A stretch of DNA of 64,000 bases from Xenorhabdus mauleonii (GCF_900113945.1 NZ_FORG01000010.1:1-64000), one strand, 5' to 3'; positions 28,808 to 37,512 are shown, counted from the stretch's first letter. Notes: a model not told the origin generated them from the letters alone. A program made the numbers and translations.

Positions 28808-29497
28808 GTGAATACAGATCTACAGCAAACAGCGTTGCTGCAACAGTGGAGAAACGTCGATAACTATCTTCAAGACGCACTGTTACATCCATCTCCTAAT
28901 CTTGATAACACCATTGAATACAGCAGAAGTCAGGGATTGCCTGCCATCGATGTCTCTCCATTGCAAGGGAAGTTTTTGCAAATGATGGTTCAGATTAGCG
29001 GTGCAAAACGTATTCTGGAATTTGGCACTTTGGGCGGATACAGCTCTCAATGTATGGCAATGGCATTGCCTGACGATGGCGTGTTAATCACCTTGGAAAA
29101 AAATCCCGATGTCGCTAAGGTGGCCCGGCATAATATTGAAAGATCGCAGCTCGACCACAAGATCAAAATTATCGTGGGTGATGCGAGAGAAACGTTGCCA
29201 ACACTGCATGAAGAAGAGCCATTTGATTTGATTTTTATTGATGCCGATAAGGAAAGCAGCTTGGTCTATCTGGATTGGTCCATCAAGCTGGGACGGCCGG
29301 GCAGCATTATCATCCTGGATAATGTGGTCCGTGACGGTGCTATTTTGCATGAACAGCGCGACCTATCCACTGACGGGATTCGTCAGGCGTTGGATTCTAT
29401 GCTTAATCGCCCTGAAATTACTGTGACGGCTTTACAAACTGTGGGTGAAAAAGGGTGGGACGGGTTTGCTTTAATGCGGATCAATACGAATAAATAA
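28808..29497 (+). CDS. SAM-dependent O-methyltransferase (family 3, catechol/caffeoyl-CoA type)
   Basis: A 229-residue class I methyltransferase. SAM site ILEFGTLGGYSS, then FDLIFIDADKES and IIILDNVVRDGA, the metal-binding acidic residues of the COMT-like family. Likely methylates a catechol or similar small-molecule hydroxyl; substrate unknown. GTG start with AAGGAG 9 bases upstream. It lies 54 bases after galK on the same strand and may be read through from the gal operon, but there is no obvious functional link. Similar stand-alone genes occur as tailoring enzymes or in central metabolism. Confidence 0.85.
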   Translation: MNTDLQQTALLQQWRNVDNYLQDALLHPSPNLDNTIEYSRSQGLPAIDVSPLQGKFLQMMVQISGAKRILEFGTLGGYSSQCMAMALPDDGVLITLEKNPDVAKVARHNIERSQLDHKIKIIVGDARETLPTLHEEEPFDLIFIDADKESSLVYLDWSIKLGRPGSIIILDNVVRDGAILHEQRDLSTDGIRQALDSMLNRPEITVTALQTVGEKGWDGFALMRINTNK

Positions 29498-29543
29498 TCT
29501 GCCCAATGAATTTTAATTTTCAGTAAAGCGTAGCGTGCAAAAC

Positions 29544-29570
29544 GGATGGTTTATTGTTTATAAACCATCC
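29544..29570. terminator. hairpin between convergent methyltransferase and exported-protein genes
   Basis: Perfect 11-bp stem GGATGGTTTAT / ATAAACCATCC with a 5-base loop. On the minus strand it is followed by GTTTTG, so it may act mainly for the minus-strand gene. Confidence 0.65.
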
Positions 29571-29597
29571 TGAATAAACTAGGCAACGATAGTATTA

Positions 29598-30092
29598 TTA
29601 TTTTTTGGCTTCAGTTTTGGTGGTGGGGGTTGCTTTTCGTGCGTTTTGGCACGCTTTACGCTCATCTGGCTCACGTTTTTTGATGATTTTTGCTGTTTCA
29701 TCCTGAGTAGAAAGAGGGAAGCCCATATCATCATAAGCGCCCATGCCAATTAAGCGGTAACCACTGAGCGGGCCATCCACAGGAATGCGAAACTCTTTTT
29801 TCTCCCCTGCTGCCAATGACTCAAATGGATGCACGACCAATTTGCTCGGCTCACATTTATCATTCAGGGGTAAAACAGCGATATATCCCCCAGCTACAGG
29901 TTGATCACCTTTGTTTTGCAGTGTGCCGCCCACGAAGAATTGGCCATTGGCCCCGAGTCCCATATGGAACAACAAATGTGCTTCTCCTTTTGCCCACAAA
30001 GCAGGTGTAAATAAACTACTTGCCAGCAAGATTGCACTATATACGCAATGACGTAATGCATGGCTACGTGATAAAGAACCACGGCTTTTCAT
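29598..30092 (-). CDS. exported protein of unknown function
   Basis: A 164-residue protein with a signal peptide (about 1-34, ending LWA, hydrophobic core VYSAILLASSLFTP). The mature part is an immunoglobulin-like stretch (GANGQFFVGGTLQNKGDQPV, later AGEKKEFRIPVDGPLSGYRL) and a Lys-rich tail ending KTEAKK. An upstream in-frame ATG would add 7 residues; 30092 is preferred because CAGGAG lies 7 bases upstream. No family was recognised; the beta-sandwich impression is inference. The next gene upstream on the same strand encodes a lipase. Confidence 0.65.
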   Translation of the reverse strand: MKSRGSLSRSHALRHCVYSAILLASSLFTPALWAKGEAHLLFHMGLGANGQFFVGGTLQNKGDQPVAGGYIAVLPLNDKCEPSKLVVHPFESLAAGEKKEFRIPVDGPLSGYRLIGMGAYDDMGFPLSTQDETAKIIKKREPDERKACQNARKATPTTKTEAKK

Positions 30093-30177
30093 TAGGATTC
30101 TCCTGTTTGTCAATGTATAACGTTTCCCAGCATGAAATAGGTATTACAGCGGTCGGCGGAAAAATCAAGTTATGTGG

Positions 30178-31095
30178 TTACAGGTGTACGCAAGGATCCT
30201 TTATCTTGGTATTTTTGCTGGACATAATTTTTTTATATTTGTCTAAATGTAACCTTGCGATATAACTCGCCAAGGTGTGGTTGCATGTCAGCCCTGAGGA
30301 AATATCCAAGCCATCCGGCGTATTGATATTGGTGATATGCAGCAGTGAAGAGTAGCCACTGATTTCCAGGGGAAGGTGTGGGATCAGATCATCAACGTAA
30401 TTGAATATCTCGTAGTTGGCTGCGCCATGACAAAAATTTTCCTGAATGCTGAAAGAAAATACCTGATTTCCTGGGCGCGGGCAGGCAAATAAACAGGCAT
30501 AATGATGCTGAATCAACGGTGCAATATCGTACATAAGGTAAGATGCCAGCGCAGAGCCAAGGCTGTGGCCCGTTATTGTTATGTTGAATCCGCCCCTTAC
30601 TTTAATAAAATTGGCAAGCCCATCAGCTAAATTGAGCTGATTATAATTAGGGTTACTGTAATTACGGTAAGAGGCAAGCTCCCGAGGCTGGAATCTCAAT
30701 GAGTTATATATCTGGAAAAAACCTTCATGCACTTGTTGATCTGGTACGTTGTTCCACGGTGAGATTAATTCTGTATCTATATCACGCAAGATCTCCATCA
30801 GGTTGCTTGTATCCGTCCCACGGATAGCAACTGCATACTTTCCTCTTGCACCTTTCATCTCGGCAAGATATCCATAGCAGACAGTTGTAGGCAATTGGAA
30901 TAACTTTTTCTTATTCGTATCCGGATCCGTCGAGACAGACAGATCATTTCCCCAAATATAGCCGACAAGCTCCCATTCATCTTCTTCAATCCGTGGATCA
31001 GGGACGGGTGTTGGATTGTTGTAATATTGGCTATTCATATCCGATGCATACAGCACTAATGCAGCAAATTCAGCAGCTTCTTGATATGTATACAT
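30178..31095 (-). CDS. class 3 lipase (alpha/beta hydrolase)
   Basis: A 305-residue Lipase_3-family protein. The nucleophile is in ITGHSLGSALASYL; likely Asp is in NYVDDLIPHLPL and His in TCNHTLASYIARL, giving a full triad in the right order. RGTDTSNLMEILRDIDTELI and VHEGFFQIYNSL are typical of the family. No signal peptide, so export would need another route such as type II, type VI or lysis (inference). Ribosome site GAGG is 7 bases upstream. Such lipases hydrolyse lipids or esters; substrate unknown. Confidence 0.85.
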   Translation of the reverse strand: MYTYQEAAEFAALVLYASDMNSQYYNNPTPVPDPRIEEDEWELVGYIWGNDLSVSTDPDTNKKKLFQLPTTVCYGYLAEMKGARGKYAVAIRGTDTSNLMEILRDIDTELISPWNNVPDQQVHEGFFQIYNSLRFQPRELASYRNYSNPNYNQLNLADGLANFIKVRGGFNITITGHSLGSALASYLMYDIAPLIQHHYACLFACPRPGNQVFSFSIQENFCHGAANYEIFNYVDDLIPHLPLEISGYSSLLHITNINTPDGLDISSGLTCNHTLASYIARLHLDKYKKIMSSKNTKIKDPCVHL

Positions 31096-31436
31096 AATAA
31101 CCTCTTTTTATTGTTGTAATTTTATTATTCATATTATGTTATTTTATTGTAGCTTATTTATTTTTCTTTTGGTTGTCGGGGATCGGAGTAGAAGATGAGA
31201 AGATAGAAAAATGGGGAAAATAGAAATAGGAAAGTAAATGAAACCAATAAGAAAGTGGTTTAAAAAACGACAAATATAGAATTAATTACCTTTTGTTATA
31301 TGTAGTTTTTATTTGTTCTTTCAAATTGATTACGGCACAGCGTTATCCTCTCCCAACCTATATTCTCTTTTAATCTATATTCTTTTTTAATCTAAAAGTT
31401 TTATTTGTGAATCTTACCGATAATCAAGAGGCTAAT
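31096..31436. other. AT-rich divergent spacer between the lipase and cystathionine beta-synthase genes
   Basis: No gene supported. Promoters for both divergent genes should lie here. It includes the 17-bp tandem duplication at 31358-31391. Confidence 0.4.
31358..31391. repeat. 17-bp near-perfect tandem duplication
   Basis: CTATATTCTCTTTTAAT (31358-31374) is followed by CTATATTCTTTTTTAAT (31375-31391), one mismatch. Confidence 0.8.
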
Positions 31437-32807
31437 ATGGCAGCACCGCGTTCGGTTCTTGAACTGATAGGAAATACACCGTTACTGGAACTCACTCATC
31501 TGGATACGGGGCCTTGTCAGCTGTTTATTAAGCTCGAGAACCAAAATCCGGGCGGGTCGATTAAAGATCGTGTTGCACTTTCAATGATTGAGCAGGCAGA
31601 AAAGCAGGGAGTCTTGAAGCCGGGGGGAACTATCATTGAAGCTACGGCGGGCAATACAGGCATAGGGCTGGCATTGGTTGCCGCGATGAAAGGCTATAAA
31701 TTGATTTTGGTTGTGCCGGATAAAATGAGTAGGGAAAAGATTTATCACTTACGTGCTCTGGGAACCGATGTACGCCTGACGCGCTCTGATGTGGGGAAAG
31801 GACATCCAGAATATTATCAGGATTATGCGTTGCGGTTATCGAAAGAGATTAGCGGCGCATATTATATTGACCAATTCAACAACCCCGCTAACTCCATAGC
31901 CCATACGACAACAACCGGCCCCGAAATCTGGCAGCAGATGGAACAGAATGTGGACGCCATTGTAGTTGGTGTAGGGTCTGGCGGCACGCTCGGCGGACTT
32001 AGCCAATACTTTAAGGAAGTTTCTCCTGAGACTGAATTTATCTTGGCTGATCCAAAGGGGTCGATTCTCGCCGATTATGTTGAACACGGCCACTATGACG
32101 ATGCGGGGAGCTGGTTTGTTGAAGGCATTGGGGAAGATTTTATTCCGCCTCTTGGTGATTTTTCTCAAGTACGCCATGCTTACCGCATTACAGATGCAGA
32201 AGCTTTTTCCAATGCACGTAATTTATTGCTGACAGAAGGCATATTGGCGGGTTCCTCTTCGGGAACATTGCTGGCTGCCGCATTGCGTTATTGCCGGGCA
32301 CAAACGACACCTAAACGCGTGGTGACATTTGCTTGCGATAGTGGCAACAAATATCTGTCGAAAATGTTTAATGACTATTGGCTGCTGGAACAAGGCCTGT
32401 GTTCCCAGCCGCAGGAAAATGATCTAAGCGATTACATCACTTACCGTTATCGTGATGGTGCGACGGTTTCTGTTGCACCGCAAGATACACTGCAAATCGC
32501 ATATGGTCGCATGCGTTTGTATGATATTTCACAATTACCCGTGATCGAAAATGATCAAGTCGTCGGTATTATTGATGAATGGGATCTTATGCATACTATT
32601 CAGGCTAATTCCCGTAATTTTTCTCTATCCGTTACTGAGGCAATGACCAGCCAAATACAGACTCTTAATAAAAAAGCACCATTAGCGCAATTGATTGCGA
32701 CCTTTGATGCTGGTCATGTGGCGCTGATTGTTGATGACAATAATCAATTCCTTGGCCTTGTTACCCGTACCGATGTGTTGAACGCATGGCGTCAACAACT
32801 TAATTGA
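31437..32807 (+). CDS. cystathionine beta-synthase with C-terminal CBS domains
   Basis: A 456-residue PLP enzyme. Residues 1-about 320 are the fold-type II catalytic core: PLP lysine in NPGGSIKDRVALS, substrate loop EATAGNTGIGLALVAA, and phosphate loop GVGSGGTLGG. Residues about 330-456 hold two CBS modules (PQDTLQIAYGRMRLYDISQL and APLAQLIATFDAGHVALIVD). This layout condenses serine or O-acetylserine with homocysteine. The ATG at 31437 follows AAGAGG; a GTG at 31407 is less likely. Paired with a cystathionine lyase gene 20 bases downstream, it forms a reverse transsulfuration pathway from homocysteine to cysteine. Confidence 0.9.
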   Translation: MAAPRSVLELIGNTPLLELTHLDTGPCQLFIKLENQNPGGSIKDRVALSMIEQAEKQGVLKPGGTIIEATAGNTGIGLALVAAMKGYKLILVVPDKMSREKIYHLRALGTDVRLTRSDVGKGHPEYYQDYALRLSKEISGAYYIDQFNNPANSIAHTTTTGPEIWQQMEQNVDAIVVGVGSGGTLGGLSQYFKEVSPETEFILADPKGSILADYVEHGHYDDAGSWFVEGIGEDFIPPLGDFSQVRHAYRITDAEAFSNARNLLLTEGILAGSSSGTLLAAALRYCRAQTTPKRVVTFACDSGNKYLSKMFNDYWLLEQGLCSQPQENDLSDYITYRYRDGATVSVAPQDTLQIAYGRMRLYDISQLPVIENDQVVGIIDEWDLMHTIQANSRNFSLSVTEAMTSQIQTLNKKAPLAQLIATFDAGHVALIVDDNNQFLGLVTRTDVLNAWRQQLN

Positions 32808-32827
32808 TCTCTTTCAGGAATAACTTA

Positions 32828-34012
32828 ATGACCCAGTTTGATAAGACTAAGACTCATCATATTAAATTCGACACCAAGAGTGTCCATGCAGGCTATGTTC
32901 CTGATCATACAGGTGCTGTCATGCCGGCAATTTATGCAACATCCACTTATGCTCAGCCTGCACCGGGGCAGCATACGGGATATGAATATTCCCGCAGCGG
33001 AAATCCGACGCGTGATGTGCTGGAAAAGGCAATTGCGGAGCTGGAAAATGGAACGCGTGGTTATGCGTTTGGCTCTGGTTTAGCAGCCAGCTCCACTATT
33101 CTGGAATTATTGGATAAAGACAGCCATATCATTGCAGTAGATGATTTGTACGGTGGCACTTACCGTTTGCTGGAAAAAGTACGTCGTCGCACTGCGGGAC
33201 TGCGGGTTACTTATGTTGAAGCAGGGGATATTGCAGCATTGGAAGCTGCCATTCAACCTGACACTAAAATGATTTGGGTGGAAACCCCGACCAACCCACT
33301 GCTGAAATTGGCGGATTTAGCGGCTATCGCAAAGATTGCCCAGCGCCACAATATCATTAGCGTTGCGGACAATACCTTTGCCTCGCCTTATATTCAGCGT
33401 CCGCTTGATTTGGGCTTTGATATTGTTGTTCACTCTGCAACTAAATATCTGAATGGTCATTCCGATGTTGTAGCGGGCCTGGCAGTCGTGGGCAACAACG
33501 CTGAATTGGCGGAGCAAGTTGCTTTTCTGCAAAATTCCATTGGCGGTATTTTGGATCCATTCAGTAGCTTCCTTGTATTGCGCGGTATCCGGACACTGGC
33601 ACTGCGGATGGAGCGTCATATTGCCAGCGCAGAGAAAATTGCGCATTGGCTGGAACAGCAGCCGCAGATTGAGAAAGTGTACTACCCTGGCCTGACTTCT
33701 CATCCGCAGCATGAATTGGCAAAGCGTCAGATGCAGGGGTTTGGCGGCATGATCTCCATCGTGCTGAAAGGCGATGAAGATTATACGCGTCGGGTTATCC
33801 AAGAACTGCATTTATTCACTTTGGCAGAAAGCCTAGGCGGTGTTGAAAGCCTTATTGGTCAACCTTTTACCATGACCCATGCATCCATTCCTTTGGAAAA
33901 ACGTCTGGCAGCAGGAATTACCCCACAATTAATCCGCATTTCTGTTGGTATTGAAAATGTAGATGATTTGATTGCTGATTTGGCTCAGGCGTTTGAAAAA
34001 GCAGCTTTGTAA
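32828..34012 (+). CDS. cystathionine gamma-lyase/gamma-synthase family enzyme
   Basis: A 394-residue Cys/Met metabolism PLP enzyme (fold type I). PLP lysine in HSATKYLNGHSDVVAG, plus YEYSRSGNPTRDVLEKAIAE and SLGGVESLIGQP. Sequence alone does not separate gamma-lyase from gamma-synthase; the adjacent beta-synthase favours gamma-lyase, releasing cysteine from cystathionine. Start at 32828 follows AGGA; an upstream TTG is unlikely. Ends before a strong terminator. Confidence 0.9.
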   Translation: MTQFDKTKTHHIKFDTKSVHAGYVPDHTGAVMPAIYATSTYAQPAPGQHTGYEYSRSGNPTRDVLEKAIAELENGTRGYAFGSGLAASSTILELLDKDSHIIAVDDLYGGTYRLLEKVRRRTAGLRVTYVEAGDIAALEAAIQPDTKMIWVETPTNPLLKLADLAAIAKIAQRHNIISVADNTFASPYIQRPLDLGFDIVVHSATKYLNGHSDVVAGLAVVGNNAELAEQVAFLQNSIGGILDPFSSFLVLRGIRTLALRMERHIASAEKIAHWLEQQPQIEKVYYPGLTSHPQHELAKRQMQGFGGMISIVLKGDEDYTRRVIQELHLFTLAESLGGVESLIGQPFTMTHASIPLEKRLAAGITPQLIRISVGIENVDDLIADLAQAFEKAAL

Positions 34013-34063
34013 TAAAAAATATTGTCATAAAAAATAAAGTAAGCAAGTAATAATCAAAAAGTG

Positions 34064-34095
34064 CGCCAGCCGGTTTTCTCCCGGCTGGCGTTTTT
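34064..34095 (+). terminator. rho-independent terminator of the transsulfuration pair
   Basis: Stem CGCCAGCCGG / CCGGCTGGCG with a 7-base loop followed by TTTTT, 52 bases after the lyase stop. Confidence 0.93.
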
Positions 34096-34212
34096 ATATG
34101 ATCCCGAATGGATTTCAATTTGCAGTATTGACCACAAAACGATAATTTTAAGATAACAGGTTATATATACTTTAGGGTACATAATTAGCCAGATTAAAAG
34201 AGGGTATTGATT

Positions 34213-34716
34213 ATGGCAATTCTAGACATACTCACCATTCCAGATGAAAGGCTGAGACAAAAATGTGTCGATGTCACTGATTTTGACAAAACTCAAACAT
34301 TGATTGATGACATGCTGGAAACCATGTATCACACCGACAATGGTATCGGTTTGGCAGCACCGCAGGTTGGCCGGAAAGAAGCCGTATTAGTCATTGATCT
34401 TTCTCCAAACCGTGATCAGCCGATGGTTTTGGTTAATCCGAAAATTGTTGAAAAAGAACGCCGTGTCGTGAATCAGGAAGGCTGTTTGTCGATACCTGGA
34501 TATTACGCGGATGTTGAACGGTTTGAAAAGGTGAAAGTAGAAGCTTTGGACAGGCATGGTCAACCGGTGACTATCGAAAGCGAAGATTTTTTATCGATTG
34601 TTATGCAGCATGAAATTGATCACTTACAAGGCATTATTTTTATTGATTACTTATCACCGCTAAAAAGACAAATGGCACTTAAAAAAGTCAAAAAATATAT
34701 TAGTGGTAAAAAGTAG
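34213..34716 (+). CDS. def: peptide deformylase (stand-alone copy)
   Basis: A 167-residue metallo-deformylase removing formyl groups from new proteins. All three motifs are intact: GIGLAAPQVG, EGCLSIPG (metal Cys) and QHEIDHLQG (metal His pair and catalytic Glu). The housekeeping def of enterics is next to fmt; this copy is not, so it may be a second paralogue (inference). ATG at 34213 follows GAGGG; an upstream TTG is ignored. Ends with a Lys-rich tail like other Def proteins. Confidence 0.93.
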   Translation: MAILDILTIPDERLRQKCVDVTDFDKTQTLIDDMLETMYHTDNGIGLAAPQVGRKEAVLVIDLSPNRDQPMVLVNPKIVEKERRVVNQEGCLSIPGYYADVERFEKVKVEALDRHGQPVTIESEDFLSIVMQHEIDHLQGIIFIDYLSPLKRQMALKKVKKYISGKK

Positions 34717-34949
34717 CAGAAAGCGTTAGCTGTTACTTTATGATTTCATATGATTATTATTTTAATAAATTATCACACATCTTAATATTATGGTTTTATA
34801 TGTTACTGTTATCTAAATTATTAATGATAACCATGAGTAATAAAGATTAAAATTACTTAATTGAAGTAAGTAAAGTTTTTGAAAGACGAAAAATATATCT
34901 GATGGAGTTTAAATGATTTGGTGGTAATCCTACAAGCAGGGGAAATATT

Positions 34950-35366
34950 GTGAGCATGACAACTGATACAACGTACTATCAACAACCTAATTTTTCCATT
35001 GATTTTAATCTGATAGATACAACTGATGCTAAATCAGGTAATTATTTAATGATACTGGATGCCGAGGGACTCAGAAATGCTCAAGTTTCCTCGGTGAAAG
35101 TCGGCAGTAAAATGGAGTATGTCCAGATTTCATCAACGGCCAGTAGCAATGAACTAGCGTGCGCTATTTATATCAGAAATCAAAGCAATCACAGTTACCC
35201 GTTGATTGGCACCATGTACATTAACTACCACCCATTATCCGGCATTGTGGATATTACCTCAGTAAAGGTTTCTACAGAATCTCAGCTGGATATTGATGTT
35301 GATAGGGTGGACCACGCAAAATTTGATTTTAAACTAACAGCGAAACAAAGTGATTATACCTTATGA
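34950..35366 (+). CDS. small protein of unknown function
   Basis: A 138-residue protein with no signal peptide or membrane segment and a mostly beta-strand pattern (for example NYLMILDAEGL, KMEYVQISSTA, ELACAIYIRN, IGTMYINYHP). Only one Cys. GTG start at 34950 with AGGGGA 7 bases upstream; an ATG two codons later is also possible. No family was recognised. It is followed by a hairpin (35427-35448) and a long AT-rich gap, so it appears to be a single-gene unit. Confidence 0.6.
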   Translation: MSMTTDTTYYQQPNFSIDFNLIDTTDAKSGNYLMILDAEGLRNAQVSSVKVGSKMEYVQISSTASSNELACAIYIRNQSNHSYPLIGTMYINYHPLSGIVDITSVKVSTESQLDIDVDRVDHAKFDFKLTAKQSDYTL

Positions 35367-35426
35367 AATTCGAGCCTTACCGAAGCGGCAAGGGAATGAA
35401 TTTCCAATAAATTTCACATCACAGTA

Positions 35427-35448
35427 GGTGGCCATTTGGCGGGCCACC
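35427..35448. terminator. hairpin downstream of the 34950 gene
   Basis: 7-bp GC-rich stem GGTGGCC / GGCCACC with an 8-base loop, 61 bases after the stop. No T-run, so only a possible terminator. Confidence 0.45.
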
Positions 35449-35522
35449 CAATATATAATTTATTATTCCATAATAATCAATTATATATTAAGAAAATCTA
35501 TATCTTTTGAAGTTCATTGAGT

Positions 35523-35581
35523 ATACGTTTAAAAACGTACGTTATTATTTGGTTAGTTATTTAAAATATAACTAAATAACG
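35523..35581. repeat. nested AT-rich inverted repeats upstream of the 35679 gene
   Basis: TACGTTT / AAACGTA (2-base loop, 35523-35538) is followed by CGTTAT...TTAGTTAT / ATAACTAA...ATAACG (35540-35581, 14 paired bases around an internal bulge). Together they fill most of the gap before an unknown gene and could be an operator or RNA structure. Confidence 0.5.
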
Positions 35582-35678
35582 TAGAGTTTAATAGGTGATG
35601 TTATATTGATAACTACATGTCATGATTGATAAATTTACAAATTTAATCAATTCATTAATGTGTTAAAAGGTAAATGAT

Positions 35679-36323
35679 ATGGCACGCAAATATGCAAAAA
35701 TTAACCATAATAGTGAAATAAATGCAACTGTATTTATTGAATATCCATCTAATAAAAACCCAAAGGGCAAATTGGGTCTGTGTATTGGCAGAATTATTGA
35801 TGAAAATGGTAGGCTTCTGGATATGGCTTCTCTTGAAAGATTAAATAGAATTGTGAGTTTTGAAAAACCTAATTTCCCAGCAGGGCTGGACTCTTTTACT
35901 GAACGCCACAAATGGAGCAAAGATAATATCTGGGCCGGAAGAGCATTTACGGCTCCAGTAAGTAATTTATTTAGCACTGATATTAAAAAACTGGTGAACA
36001 ATGCAGATGAAATATACGAAATAACAAATTTAGATGAAGAGAAGATGATAATGCGACAACATGAAGAAAAAATGAAAGAAGGTAATATTATGGAGTTCAA
36101 TAGTGATTATATTGTGCATAGGGTTCTTTATGCGGGAGGAATATGGAGCTTATTGTCATCATTTGACACATTTATAATAGGCAGACATAATAACCCTGTG
36201 AAATTCATAGGAAAATTGTGTAAGATTCTGTGTGACAAAAAATATGCACGGGCACGCGGAAGTAAAGAGTGCACAAGAAATAATGGTCGTATTATGAGTT
36301 TTCTTCATAATGCATTTAAATAA
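35679..36323 (+). CDS. protein of unknown function, full-length member of a local paralogue pair
   Basis: A 214-residue protein. The N-terminal part carries NATVFIEYPSNKNPKGKLGL, shared in outline with the shorter gene at 36658. A middle Lys/Glu-rich helix (about 118-137) is followed by a hydrophobic segment (VLYAGGIWSLLSSFDTFII, about 150-168) and a basic Cys-containing C-terminus. No signal peptide. No family recognised. Start ATG follows AAGG. The single hydrophobic stretch could be a membrane anchor or a buried helix. Confidence 0.6.
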   Translation: MARKYAKINHNSEINATVFIEYPSNKNPKGKLGLCIGRIIDENGRLLDMASLERLNRIVSFEKPNFPAGLDSFTERHKWSKDNIWAGRAFTAPVSNLFSTDIKKLVNNADEIYEITNLDEEKMIMRQHEEKMKEGNIMEFNSDYIVHRVLYAGGIWSLLSSFDTFIIGRHNNPVKFIGKLCKILCDKKYARARGSKECTRNNGRIMSFLHNAFK

Positions 36324-36399
36324 TATTTACTGGAGCAGTAAGTAGGTAAATAACGACATATTTAATATGCTTTTTAAAACTAATCTATTTCACTAATAG

Positions 36400-36416
36400 G
36401 CACCATATGATGGTGT
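36400..36416 (+). terminator. possible terminator after the 35679 gene
   Basis: Short stem CACCAT / ATGGTG, extended by a G-T pair, followed by a T-rich run, about 80 bases after the stop. Confidence 0.4.
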
Positions 36417-36657
36417 GCTGCATTATTTATTTATTTTTTAAGTCTATTTTTTATGGGAAAGATTGAATTGAGAGCTAGTTTTTGTTGGTGAAAGCGTTTA
36501 CATCTGAGTAACTTTATTTATACATAATACTTACTCTTCAAGATTGGTCATTAATAAAAAGGTGTCTACGCCACAATGATTTCTAATGTAAAAAAATAAT
36601 AATGTAGAAGGTAGAGTTATGTCGTTCTCTTATCTAATTATTAACAATAAGGATTAA
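36417..36657. other. AT-rich spacer before the short paralogue
   Basis: No gene seen. A ribosome site AAGGAT lies at its right end, 6-7 bases before the GTG at 36658. Confidence 0.35.
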
Positions 36658-36858
36658 GTGAATACGATAGTATTTATTGAATATCTGTCTGATCATCATT
36701 TATCTGGCAAATTTAATATATACTGGCAGTATTCTGGATTTCAATGGTTAATTGAAAAACAAGATAGCCTCTCAAACACAGAGGATCAAAAACTGTCACA
36801 TTATAAAAATGTAAGGCAAATATGCCTGACTCTAAAAAGAGAAATGACGCGCCAATAA
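36658..36858 (+). CDS. short paralogue or truncated copy of the 35679 gene
   Basis: A 66-residue protein from a GTG start with AAGGAT upstream. Residues 2-24 ([19 protein letters not shown]) align with NATVFIEYPSNKNPKGKLG of the 214-residue gene, including identical DNA TATTTATTGAATATC. The remainder differs and ends inside the convergent mutH gene (27-base overlap of the 3' ends). The simplest view is a copy truncated by junction with mutH; a real short protein cannot be excluded because its ribosome site is intact. Confidence 0.45.
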   Translation: MNTIVFIEYLSDHHLSGKFNIYWQYSGFQWLIEKQDSLSNTEDQKLSHYKNVRQICLTLKREMTRQ

Positions 36859-37512
36859 TGGGGCTGTAAAGTTTTTCTTCAAATAAAACCCCCTGGGTAG
36901 GGTCATTATTGGTTGACCATATTCTCCAATGGCTTCTGTTAGTGCTTTGCTGTTGGCTGCTTTGGGGCGCAATTGCAATACTTCACCATGACGGGCGGTG
37001 ATACTCTCAATTTTGCCCAACACAATGAGATCCATCAGTTCTTCCCAATCACGCCTGAGCAATTCTTCCTCAATGGCGTTCGGGCTCCAAAGCAATGGAG
37101 AACCAATCCGTCGTTCAGAAAGCGGAATGCTTCTTTCTCCTTCAACGGGGATCCACAATACGCGAGATAATTTGCGCCTGACATGACAGTTTTCCCATGT
37201 AATTCCACTGTTGCCTGTTAGAGGGGCGACGCAAACAAAAGTTGTTTCCAATGGCGTGCCCTTATTGTCCACAGGGATCGTTTTCAACTCAATGCCGAGA
37301 TGCTCAAAATCTTGCTCAGGCTTACTTCCTGCACTGGCACCTAAATAGTACTCAAGCAGCATACCTACCCAACCTTTGTCGCGTTTTAAATTGGGAGGGA
37401 TAGGGAGGTTAGCGAATGCTGCAAGTTCTCCCATGGATAAGCCAGCCAAAGCGTGGGCGCGTTCGAGTAATTGTTGTTCGTTTTCAGGTGGTGCCGGTGG
37501 TGTGAAGTTCAT
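36832..37512 (-). CDS. mutH: DNA mismatch repair endonuclease MutH
   Basis: A 226-residue endonuclease that nicks the unmethylated strand at GATC sites in methyl-directed mismatch repair. Catalytic residues lie in [18 protein letters not shown] (Asp...Glu-x-Lys of the PD-(D/E)XK fold). [17 protein letters not shown] and [17 protein letters not shown] are family motifs. Length close to E. coli (229). Its last codons overlap the convergent short gene at 36658. Upstream it faces a spacer with DnaA boxes. Confidence 0.96.
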   Translation of the reverse strand: MNFTPPAPPENEQQLLERAHALAGLSMGELAAFANLPIPPNLKRDKGWVGMLLEYYLGASAGSKPEQDFEHLGIELKTIPVDNKGTPLETTFVCVAPLTGNSGITWENCHVRRKLSRVLWIPVEGERSIPLSERRIGSPLLWSPNAIEEELLRRDWEELMDLIVLGKIESITARHGEVLQLRPKAANSKALTEAIGEYGQPIMTLPRGFYLKKNFTAPLLARHFSF

